Part shown: in pieces, positions 55,010 through 64,000 of the stretch | Position numbering within the stretch: position 1 is the stretch's first letter | Layout of the letters: each line of letters begins with the position of its first letter | Assembly (NCBI GenBank): GCA_027475525.1 | Contig: JAMWFC010000113.1 | Span: 62,001 to 126,000, forward strand | Direction of reading: 5' to 3' | DNA length: 64,000 nt | Source of the DNA: Macrolepiota albuminosa | Taxonomy: Eukaryota; Basidiomycota; Agaricomycetes; Agaricales; Agaricaceae | Notes under the pieces: model-generated | Database searches by the model: none | What the model saw: the letters and a program-made list of their open reading frames with translations, nothing else | Told to the model about the DNA's origin: nothing | Program-made: the position numbers and the translations under genes

Positions 55010-55828
55010 ATGGCTAGTATGTCGTCTCAGGAAGGATCCCCCAGTCCTTCGAGACGTATATCAGCGTGGATACCCCTTGCTGCGGTAATTGCCTGAATCA
55101 ATCGATTTCTCTGTTTCTTCAATTTTTTTTTCATAGTTCGCGGGCACTAGTGTTGCTTTAGCCATCCCGCTTGTTGCTCTCGCGAGACAAAGGAACTCAG
55201 TGCTAAGGAAGGCACTATCAGAGACTAATGCTGCCCCTCCCAGACGCAGTGTCAAATCAGGACGTTTGAATCGCGCATCCACACCGAGTTCCAGTTCCGA
55301 GGCCGGAGTATCATCCGTACATTTTTCTGCGCCGGGCACGGGTGAATTACTTTCTGCCATATCTAAAACAGACTCCAGCACAGCATTCTGGGCAGGGAAG
55401 GCATTCGCAATTGCCACGGGTATTGTGACTGTTGGAGCAATTGTGCTTGTAGTTGGAGTCAAGTCCATTATGGGTGTCAAAGATGTACGTAGTTCCGCTC
55501 ACGAGGCCAGACCTGAGATTGAGTTTTTTTGTAGACGAAAGATTTTGCGAATCGGATGCGAACGCTGGTATGGCGTTATCTACCCAGCTTAACCTCACAG
55601 ATCCATCGACCACCACATGAGAATGATCAGGGTGTACCAATTTCCGACTCTTTCGAACCAGACCCAACCTGGAAATGGGAAGAAGCAGAAAAGCGTTTGC
55701 AGGCTTCGTATCAGGAAGGTGGTTTCCCCGCGTGGACTGAGACGGCTATAAAGGAATTAGAGAATGAAGTAAAGATAGAACGAGCCCGGCGGCAAAAAGA
55801 GTACGAGAGTTCAGAAACGAATCGATAA
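55010..55828 (+). CDS. TMEM242-like (DUF1358) membrane protein, probable
   Basis: Small membrane protein. Three exons: 55,010-55,084, 55,137-55,484 and 55,535-55,828; introns of 52 and 50 bp; 238 residues with continuous phase. The N-terminus is Ser-rich. A first hydrophobic segment, FAGTSVALAIPLVALA, spans the exon 1/2 junction, then an insert rich in Ser/Arg, then the second hydrophobic segment FWAGKAFAIATGIVTVGAIV, the conserved-looking VGVKSIMGVKDTKDF, and a charged helical tail (EKRLQASYQEGG, IKELENEVKIERARRQKEY). Two membrane segments with that short loop match the TMEM242 family, which in animals assists ATP synthase c-ring assembly in mitochondria. The family call rests on the pattern and is not certain; a mitochondrial role is inferred. 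Confidence 0.65.
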
Positions 55829-56919
55829 CTCTCGTTACAGCTGCAAAAGTCTGTGAGCCGCCCTTCAAGCTGAAGCTTCAAGCGTGACGTATGTGTCCAT
55901 TCGAGTGTTGACAATAATGCATGTACTCTTGCAGGCTTCGGCGAACCGTCATCCTTTCAATCGATTAGGCGACGCTTGCCATGGAATGGATTATCGCTTC
56001 CGACCCGTTATCAGAAGTTGAAAATGGCCGTGACATGTGCTCTCTTTGTGTCGCTCAAGGTTAGCTCATCTCCAGAGCGGAATTTGAGCTACACAGTATG
56101 CATTCCGACTCGGCGCTCCCTTCGCTTCAGGGTATATGCTTATATCTTACATCGCCCTGTGCCTCGTTGCTTTTCTAATCAGAAATCAAAGAAATTGACT
56201 ATATCAGCTGCATTGAAAGGTGTCTTCTTTAAATAAATTATCACCACGTTGTACACATTGCCGTTTTTCTGTCTTGAATTTAATCCTCGTGCCTAGCGAA
56301 AATCTTTAACCCTTGGCCGAACTCGGATTCCAGAGTGATACATTCGATATCAATGATCTGGGACGTGTAGAAGCATTATGTCAAGGATGGACTTCGTTTT
56401 CTAGGACCGACATGTTCGGGAAGATCGTGGCCGGGCATAAGTGACATTCCAGAGTAACATACTCATCTAATTCAAAACGCCAAGTTCTCAAGATATGGTC
56501 ATTATCTTCTTAAGAATAGTCGGCAACTTTACTCAGTTAGACGACTGAAGCATCTCGATAACAAATCTTAATGACAGGTTACAACCTTCGCATTTTCAGT
56601 ATGAGCAGAAGAGAATACCTGAATGGACAAAAGTTGGGCCTGTCTCGATCTGGTCCATTGCGGGCCGCGCCACATTGCAGAATAAATCATCAAAAGAACG
56701 CATGACAAGACTGTAACAGGGAAGAGTGATCCTGACGTTGTGACCCATAATGTAATCCTTAGCAACATCCACACGGCTCATGACCCACCAATATAATCGG
56801 CACTGTAAATCGAGAACATACGCATAGCGGTAGATCATGACATAAGAGCATAACAGCACAGCACACTACATCAATTTTGGTGTACGAGAGGCCTCGAAAA
56901 ACTGCGACTGCAAGCGTGT
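55829..56919. other. Intergenic, no gene supported
   Basis: Sequence between convergent genes. The plus frame at 55,976-56,236 and the minus frames at 56,568-56,859 have no recognised features. 3-prime UTRs of both neighbours lie here. Confidence 0.4.
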
Positions 56920-57655
56920 TTATGCCTTCTTCGCCTTGTGGACAGCCTTCCTCACGACGTCTCTCCGTTGCTTCTTCGCCAACATGACAGAGAAACGGCC
57001 GAAGTCATTGAGCAACCGCCTCTTCTCAATCGCAGCGCGCCTCTGTGCCCACGCAGACTTCTCCCACTTCTCAGCAAGAGCCTCCTTCTCAGCGAGCTTA
57101 CGGACGGCGCCTGTGCCAGCACCACGGGGAAGACCAGTAAGTTTTAGGGGTGTAAGGGTGAGGTGCTTGTAGGGGTATGCTTGGCGAGGAACGGATGTCG
57201 TGGGACCGTCGATGATAGCCTGAGGACGATGTTTGCACACACATTAAAATAGATGGTCATGGTAGTCGTACCCGGTTGTGATCGATGATCTCAGCAATAA
57301 CGGCGATTTTGCCAGCAGAGGGGCCCGCCTTTAGTAGAACGACTGTAGAAAATGAGACACATAAAATTTTGTTGATCAAGTCATTGGACGCACCACGGCC
57401 GACCTCGACGAAACGCTTGAAATTTGACTCCTAAAGAAAGCGCATCAGCATACAATCTCCACTGCTCTCGTATGTCCGTCGAAAAGAACCCGCAGCAAGC
57501 CCATCCTAAGCCAAGCGAAAGTCTGTTCACCAGCATCATCCGACCAAACTTGTCCCAATCCATCCACAACAGCTTTCCAACTCGTTTTTTCTCGCTGCGG
57601 GTTCATTCGCACGATCTAACAGAGGTTCCCGCAGAGTTGTTAGACTTACGGGCAT
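56920..57655 (-). CDS. RPL14: 60S ribosomal protein eL14 (L14e)
   Basis: Structural protein of the large ribosomal subunit. Four minus-strand exons: 57,655-57,650, 57,430-57,394, 57,342-57,272 and 57,219-56,920; 137 residues, the usual length. Exon 1 holds only ATG CCC before a 219-bp intron. Then come SNFKRFVEVGRV, VLLKAGPSAGKIAVIAEIIDHNR (KOW-like RNA-binding fold), AIIDGP, YPYKHLTLTPLKL, and the basic helical tail ending KKQRRDVVRKAVHKAKKA. All junctions are GT-AG and in phase. A tiny first exon with a long first intron is common in fungal ribosomal protein genes and may aid expression. Confidence 0.95.
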
Positions 57656-57954
57656 CGTTTTGTGTCTTGAGGGAGCCGAAGAGGTCTTGATGTCGTTAGT
57701 ACTCGCTGTGGCTGTGGCTTGCGATAGTTTGTCTGTGTTTGAAATGGGAATTGCCGCGGGCACAGTTTGATGTGGTTTGACTTCACATTGTGTAGGTGTG
57801 CCTATTCGGCACAAATTTCATAGCTCATGGACTCAGATATATCGGAGGTATCTAGGTCGTACCCACTTTCCCCGCGAGGTCTGAGCTAGCTTTCAAGAGA
57901 GAAAGCGACCTTATGGTACAGTGAGTTACGACTTAACCACCGTTCACATGCATC
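57656..57954. promoter_or_regulatory. Promoter region of eL14
   Basis: A 300-bp spacer between the eL14 start and the first remnant of the broken DUF1838 copy. It presumably holds the 5-prime UTR and promoter. No particular site is claimed. Confidence 0.4.
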
Positions 57955-58795
57955 TGATGGAATGGCAAGGTCAGGTCATGTTAATTCGATGGTTTGTCTT
58001 GCCATAGATATGTCAGGTTTATTAGATTACTGCAAGTTCTTACAAACCAGGGGACGTGCCAAAAGTCCTGTTCAATGTGCGAGGTATGGTGGTTACGACC
58101 TCCTATCCTGTGAGGAGCAGCTCTATCTTGACCCATTAGCGTTAAAGTTATGCACATCTGGCACGATCCTTATAGTTGTCAAGACGTCACAGGTGGTCGG
58201 CCTTTATATCACATCTACGATCTACGATTGACGTACTATATCAAGTGGTACATGTCACAAACAATCCCATGTAGCAGACCTTCCCTGCGGCCGCAACATA
58301 CGATGCACGGTATTAATCCGGTGGGACATATAGTTTCCAATTGTCCGTCCCTCTCGCATACCCCAATACTCTCCATCGCCCCCTTACCCTTATGGGTCCA
58401 ACACGGGCAAATCACAGCGCCATTGAATACTTTACCTCTACTTTTTCCCTGAAAAGAGCTCAAGAGGTCGGCTGATTCGCTTCCTTTGACACAAGTCTAT
58501 TGGACACGCACAACGCCATCGCTACCATTCATGGCGACACTCTCAAACAATGTCACACTCCTCTTCCTTGCGAGTGGTTCGAAGGTAAAAGGTGGGTGGC
58601 AGGAGCTTAGCACTGTAATGCGGGATGTGATTGCTACGACACTGACTACGTATAAGACTGCGCCTACTCAAAGGTTAAGCCTCGGAAGCGCAGTGAACAG
58701 TTGGAGCTACTTTGCACAGCCTGGAGTATTGCAGGCCTACCTCAATGTGTCGACGTTTCCTTTGCCAGATAATGTGGTCTCATGGAATATGCTGT
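57955..58795 (+). pseudogene. Broken DUF1838 paralogue, inverted relative to the intact gene
   Basis: Fragments in different plus-strand frames match the intact gene at 59,322-60,314 in order: EWQGQV-like sequence at 57,960; PGDVPKVLFNVRGM near 58,055; YDLLSCEEQLYLDPLA near 58,100; WHDPYSCQDVTG near 58,155; VTNNP near 58,255; then a long stretch from 58,486, VYWTRTTPSLPFMATLSNNVTLL-type, GGWQELSTVMRDVI and NSWSYFAQPGVLQAYL. The frame changes between pieces, and the segment equivalent to about 60 residues of exon 3 is degenerate. It is a dead copy, probably derived from an inverted duplication. Confidence 0.85.
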
Positions 58796-59321
58796 CACGC
58801 ACGGCCAGATGGACTGTTTACATTGTCCTACATTTATCTTGTTTTTGTCCATCGTAGGTTCGCATCAGTCAATCGAGGTCTTTGTGGCATAAGCGGAGCA
58901 CGGTAAGATGATTGGGTTCAATGAGGTACAAACATCGTGTTCGAGCTTTGTACGGACAATTTGCGACACTCAACTCAAAGCAATAAATCTGAAATTAGTA
59001 TGCTTGGTATTTGGAATAGACTCAAGTGAATCCCTCCAGAAAATCTTACTGGGAAGGCAGGAAATACTGACCCTTGAGCTTCCAAAGCCTGTATCTCACG
59101 AACACTGGGCAATGAGTCGAGAAAACATTCTATGTGGTTCGTTGGCACTGAGCTGTGATCTCATGGCTATTGTCGCAACTTTATAAGCTGAGGGTTCATA
59201 ACTACGAGGCACGGTGATATCGATTTGAAGTAGAGTAAACTCCATCATATTACAATGAAGACAATAGATATCATTAAGCGTATTTCTATTCCACATATCG
59301 AAAATCATTGGGAGCGACATA
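58796..59321. other. Intergenic, 3-prime ends of the DUF1838 pair
   Basis: No gene. Two short plus frames have no recognised features. The intact DUF1838 frame on the minus strand stops at 59,322. Confidence 0.4.
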
Positions 59322-60314
59322 TCAAGGATTCACTGGCAAGTCAGGTAACGGAAATGTTGCACCCTCCTTGTAAGCTTGCAACACTTCAGGACGAGCGAAA
59401 TAGCTCCAGCTCGATACCCCTCCTCCAGGCCGATCCCTGGCAGTCGGTGCATCTTTATACACCGGTAGCTTTGTCTCAATCATATCTCGTAGGACCTGGC
59501 TAAGGTTTTCCCAACCACCTTCAACCTTGGCGCCGTTTGCAACAGTCAGAAGCGTGACATTTGCAGCAGGTGTGGCCATGAAAGGTAAGAGAGGCGAAGT
59601 ACGTGTCCAGAAGACCTGCATTGAGGGTATAGATTCTACTGAACTATCGAGTTCAGCAGCTGGGAACGAGAACGAGAATGATTCTATCGCGCTGTACAAC
59701 GCTTGCGGTCCTGCATAAGGATACATTGGAGACTCCTGGTCAGCGGTAGGGTTCAAAGGGTTTGGGTATGCCAATGGGATAGTGACCTGGCAGGTATAGT
59801 TTCCACCTGGCTGGGGACGGGCTTCGAAAGCGCTCGTCGCAGGAAGATTTTGATATACGGGGTTGTTTGTTACATGAACAACTAGTAGACTTGTGAATGT
59901 TAGATCAAACAAGTAACATCAAGGGAGATACCTGTGACGTCCTGGTCACTCCATGGATTGTGCCACACGCGGAGCACTTCTTCTGTCAATGGATCAAGGT
60001 AGAGCTGCATTTCTCGCGTCATGAGGTCATAGCTGCCGTTCTCCAGCTTTCGAGCGCGCGTGACGCTCATGCCTTTGACCTTGAAAGTAACCTGCGGCCG
60101 TTCTCCGGGCGAGTAAGAGCTAAAAAGGCTGATATTAAGCTTTGCTCTCTCATCTAAATTGATCGATCGAAACTCTATTTGATACTCACAGAACCTGACC
60201 TTGCCACTCAACAAAAGTGCTCTTGTTTTCGTCTGTGTTGGCCCGGATACGGACAAGATCAGTCGCGTCTAGGTTACGCGCAGTGGTAATATCATGACCG
60301 ACTGTGATACCCAT
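59322..60314 (-). CDS. DUF1838 family protein
   Basis: Three minus-strand exons: 60,314-60,190, 60,119-59,932 and 59,881-59,322; introns of 70 and 50 bp; 290 residues with continuous phase. The start ATG gives MGITVGHDITTARNLD. Family-like blocks follow: DLVRIRANTDENKSTFVEWQGQV, SPGERPQVTFKVKGMSV, YDLMTREMQLYLDPLTEE, VWHNPWSDQDVT, and in exon 3 MQVFWTRTSPLLPFMA, GGWENLSQVLRDMI and SSWSYFARPEVLQAYKEG. These match the pattern of DUF1838, a family without known function found in bacteria and fungi. There is no signal peptide. The C-terminus, DLPVNP followed by a stop, may be slightly shorter than in relatives. Two damaged copies of the same gene flank it in the opposite orientation. Confidence 0.82.
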
Positions 60315-61289
60315 GGTAAGATGAGATCAAGCAGAAATATGTCACCAACATAGAAAACTTTTCAAAATGGAAAGTGATCATCAGCAATCATCAGCGGGGC
60401 GTTCCGCTGTCCCAAGACAACTCACATGATTACCTCAATTCCCAAGTCTTTCTTGGCTATTTCAAATGGAGCTAGAAGATGTCTTGTGATATAGTCAAGA
60501 ACAAGGATGCATGAAAGCCTTCTTTGAATGGAAGACAGGTTCTCACCGTCCCTTTAGTGGCCGAGTTGTATGGTCTAACTTCTGTACACGCTGACAGTTT
60601 CACAAGAGACATTGTCCTACTATGCAAACATGCTGTGAAATAGGAAGTGTAAACAGCTGTGGCCATTCGAATTGACTTCGTCGATTCCAAAATCGAACAT
60701 CCCTATGTTCACCAGTGATGAGATAGTGCTCACCAATGCTAATATGAGAGGTATGTTTAATGACTCCGATCCAAACCTACTAGGTACGTTCAAAGTAGTT
60801 GTGCGGCCTCTTGGTTGACATATATCTTAGCCTTTATTATGTAATGCCTATCCAACACGAGCACCACTTTCTTTTGTCATGTTTGTTGCCATGTCGATGC
60901 GAAACTTAGCCTGATTTCATTGTTGTAACCACCTGCACGTCGTATGGTTTCATCATTTTTCGCTTAGGCAATAGCTGGTGTCTTCTGCTACTTATCTGAT
61001 TGATGTCTGCCCGCGATTTTCTGATCAGTGACCTTCGGCGAGTCGTGACTACATAGATGGAATTCTTAACCACCCCGTTCTCGGAGTTGCCCACGCGAGT
61101 AATCTGAGGTCTGAAGGCCCCGTTTCTTGAACCATTATGTCCAAAAAATGATTAGCGATCAAGAGTACCGCCCAAGTTTGTAACAATCATATGGTCGTAG
61201 ATGAACAAGCAGGGCTGGCCCAACTATATTATGGTAGGAACACTTTTTACCCAAACAGTTATGATAATTGCTGGATATAAATCCGTGAC
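60315..61289. other. Intergenic, no gene seen
   Basis: Upstream region of the intact DUF1838 gene and further spacer. Only short frames. No TATA box or repeat of note. Confidence 0.4.
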
Positions 61290-61560
61290 ATACATAGTGC
61301 CACGGTACACGCGGGGGCGACCTACATGCTATCCGCAGAAGATCTCGTGCGCATTCGCGCTAGCACCAACGAGAATAATAGTACAGTAGTAGAATGGCAG
61401 GGTCAAGTCCTGTAAGCCCAGACAAAAACTTCTTCAAGGTGCTCGCCATATTGGTAGAGTAAACGGTCCTACAAGCCAGGAAATTATGCCAAAAGTCCTG
61501 TTTAATGTTCAGGGAACGAACATTACTAATATCCAGATAAGGAAAACCATTTCCATCTAC
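61290..61560 (+). pseudogene. Fragment of a third DUF1838 copy
   Basis: Near 61,336 a plus-strand frame reads SAEDLVRIRASTNENNST and ends VVEWQGQVL at 61,409, almost the same as exon 1 of the intact gene (ATDLVRIRANTDENKST...), with a GTAAGC donor-like word placed as in the intact gene. Downstream, KPGN and KVLFNVQGTNIT (about 61,470-61,530) correspond to the start of exon 2, in a shifted frame. The rest of the gene is missing. It is a truncated pseudogene in plus orientation. Confidence 0.78.
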
Positions 61561-62770
61561 TTGTCCACTTGTCCTTGTCGATGGCCTCCGCGAGGAACTC
61601 AAACCTGGTCCATCTGTCATACATGTGTGCTTGTATCTACTACGACTCCGTAGAACTGGCATGGTCTCACGGCTCACTGCCTGATGTCCTATCATATCCC
61701 ACCACGGCTTCATCGTTCGGCTTACGACTACTTTCTTGTGCCTGATTCGACCGAAATGAGGATAATCTCAACCTCAAGCAAAACCCCAGCCTAGTCCTAA
61801 AGTAGGAGGAATCTACATCAAAGCTTTCAGGTCCCTCTCACTGGGAACCGTTATTTTAAACTGAGAATCCATTCCCTCTTTTGTCATGTACAGATAGTCT
61901 TATCAAGAAAACTGAAACGGCCGCCGAAAATCAAACAGCTCTCGGGACTTGATCGCTTCGATCAACATTGATTCAAACGTGTGAAGACGCCTTTCCCGAT
62001 TCAAACCAACAACGTTAACTGACACTGACACCACAATCGGACGCATTTCGATCAAGCCAAGTCGTAATCGACGCAACCAATATCATCGCTGCCTAGCACT
62101 GCAGCTCGCAGCGCGTGTCCTAATCAGTTTACAATGCTACTTATACTTACAGTTCCTAGTAGTTAGCTTGAGTTTCCAGTTCCTCTCTCTCTCTCGGTGG
62201 GGAGGGAAATCCAGCGCTCGAGAACTTTTCGGACGCAAAAAGAAAAATATCAATTTCTTTCTGCAAAAAACACACGACCCTGAATTTGGAATTCTGTTTC
62301 ACTTCTGCCACACGATCGTCTCTCAACCTTTCCAACCGCAAGCTAACCCCAAACCCCACTTTCTCCTTCGACCTCTCAGCTAGACCGCATCGAATTAACA
62401 TCAATTTAATAATTTTTCTTCGCCGTGTCACTTTGAGGGCTGCTCTGCTAGTCTTGCTGTACCTCCAGGTCCACTTACGTAGATTTCGTTCACGACTCTG
62501 GATCATTTGGCCTGATTTCTAGCAGCTAACCATAGTGCTGTGTCAATCTGTAGACATGTCCGCCGCCACTTTGTTTACTGGCTCCACTGTTTTTCTCGAC
62601 CTTGAACAATCATCAGCCAAAGAAGAAAGCCCTTGATAATCCTCGGCCTAGGTAGGTTCTCATGCATGTGGGAAAACACTTACCCAACGAAGCAGGGTCA
62701 AGCACGTATTCACAAAAGACTCTTCCTCCTTTTCCTAACCAACGCGAACAACGTATTTACCTTTTAACGA
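61561..62770. promoter_or_regulatory. Intergenic, upstream of the acid phosphatase gene
   Basis: About 1.2 kb without a supported gene. The pyrimidine-rich stretch at 62,170-62,450 (TCTCTCTCTC and similar) suits a fungal promoter or 5-prime leader. The frames there are by-products of composition. Confidence 0.35.
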
Positions 62771-64000
62771 ATGTTGTTGATTCATGGTACTGTTTACGTC
62801 GGCCTCGCAGTCATAGTTGCTGCAAGCGCAAAATCGTTTGACCCGCTTCATCACTCCGGCCCCTCCTCGCCTTACTTCCCCGCGCCGTCGCAGGACGGCA
62901 TCGCGTCGTCGACACCCCAGGAGTGTAAGGTCGATCAGGCCGCGTACATTCTCCGACACGGATCGTGCGTCGATTTCTTTGACACATTTCATCCACAAAC
63001 CACATACCTCTTGGGTTTTCCAGGCGTTATCCAGAACCCGGCTCGTTAACAGGCTGGCAAGCCCTGTTTGCTAAATTCCAGAATGCGACTTATGTAGCGG
63101 ATGGACCTTTGGCGTTTATCCCATCTTGGGTTCCGCCAGTCGATGACGTCCCACACGAGCCCCTGTTCCTGTCTTCTACCGGTGCGAGAGAGGCGTTCAG
63201 CTTGGGCGTTGATCTAAGGAAACGATATGCTCTCACCAGGGGTGGTGAGAATTTGACCGTTTGGTAAGGCGTTTGTTATGCTTACTACTCCCACGACGAT
63301 CAAAAATATCAATATCCATGTTTTTTTTTATTGTTTGATTGACAATTGACAGGGCTGCTTCGCAACAGCGCTGTGTAGATACTGCGAGCTTCTTCCTCCG
63401 CGGATACCTCTCACAGGGGAACTATCTAACCACGCCGAGCGAGAACAGGGGGAGTGTGATCACCCTTGCTGATTCTGTCAATTTTACGTTTGCAGACTCA
63501 CTGACTCCGTCTGCTGCGTGCCCCGCGTACGCCACACCGGCGCTGGCGGGCGCGAGGTTTGCGGATGAGTTTAGGATGACGTACCAGACGAAGATCGCCA
63601 TGCGGTTGAATCGAGACTTGGACGGCTTGGTGCTTGACCCTACGGATGTTGGTGTGATGCAGGATCTGTGTGGCTTCCAGGCTGAGATCGATGGAGATAC
63701 GAGGTTTTGTGATGTTTTTGAAGGTACGCGTGGGGAAGGAAACTTCTTCCCCCTTTTTTTTACCCTCCCCCCCATGGATACGTTGACCGTGTTGAGGTTA
63801 GAATCGGAATGGATGGATTATGAATATGCTCATGACCTCAATTATTACTATGGGTATGAGTTCTGGATTCGAGTTGAAATGGTTTATGATGAATTCTGTG
63901 AATGTGAAGCTCGGGGCCTGGTAACCCCATTGCTGCAGCGACTGGATATCCTTGGGTGAAAGCGATCACAGACCTCTTTAACGCAGGCCCTAGTCCCACC
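62771..64000 (+). CDS. Secreted histidine acid phosphatase (phytase-like), cut by the window edge
   Basis: Branch-2 histidine phosphatase that releases phosphate from phytate or other esters outside the cell. Exons: 62,771-62,964, 63,024-63,263, 63,353-63,723, 63,802-63,853 and 63,910 to the edge. Residues 1-20 are a signal peptide (GLAVIVAASA). The catalytic RHGSRYP (62-68) is split by the first intron. Further blocks are WQALFAKFQNATYVADGPL, LSSTGAREAFSLG, RCVDTASFFLRGY, VMQDLCGFQAEIDG, and EWMDYEYAHDLNYYYG, followed by SGPGNPIAAATGYPWVKAITDLF. The C-terminal third, including the second catalytic HD motif, is expected beyond 64,000. Phases are consistent and introns are 59-89 bp. No defect is seen in the visible part. 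Confidence 0.9.

Overview
The window is nuclear DNA of a filamentous basidiomycete, most likely an Agaricomycete. The evidence is the abundance of 50-60 bp GT-AG introns, the BTB/POZ and F-box families typical of mushrooms, a divergent basidiomycete-type G-alpha protein, a GH11 xylanase carrying a fungal CBM1, and the transposon types present (a chromodomain Ty3 element and a Plavaka-like CACTA transposase). No organism name can be given from the sequence alone.

Layout. Positions 1-2,700 hold a decayed piece of a recurrent basidiomycete repeat-associated protein and a minisatellite. Positions 2,700-24,200 form an AT-rich block with very few CpG, made of dead transposons: a solo LTR (4,111-4,607), a relic DDE transposase (about 5,880-6,900, minus), a chromodomain Ty3/gypsy element with both LTRs and a matching 5-bp target duplication (7,673-12,930, minus), another solo LTR with its own 5-bp duplication (15,946-16,466), and a relic Plavaka/Tnp2-type transposase (about 24,188-21,568, minus). 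A 417-bp foldback element with CACTG ends and a 3-bp target duplication (25,355-25,771) lies at the edge.

From about 28,700 the window becomes gene-bearing. In order: GH11-CBM1 xylanase (+), two tandem BTB-domain genes (-), Vps74/GOLPH3 (+), a 10-exon non-canonical G-alpha (+), an F-box protein (-), an intronless orphan (+), a roadblock/LC7 dynein light chain (-), two cytochromes P450 (-), an HPP-family membrane protein (+), a TMEM242-like membrane protein (+), ribosomal protein eL14 (-), a DUF1838 gene (-) between two broken DUF1838 copies in the opposite orientation, and a secreted histidine acid phosphatase (+) that runs off the right edge. The genes do not form one pathway. Housekeeping genes (Vps74, roadblock, TMEM242-like, eL14) sit among lineage-expanded families (BTB, F-box, G-alpha, P450, DUF1838) and secreted nutrient-acquisition enzymes (xylanase, acid phosphatase).

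Main points for a second look: an 11-base self-complementarity in the Ty3 element that fits Tf1-style self-priming; C-to-T type decay of the repeat block; a G-alpha with Ala in place of the catalytic Gln and a 6-base microexon; the DUF1838 inverted cluster; and three perfect tandem duplications of exactly 77 bp, which look like an assembly artefact.
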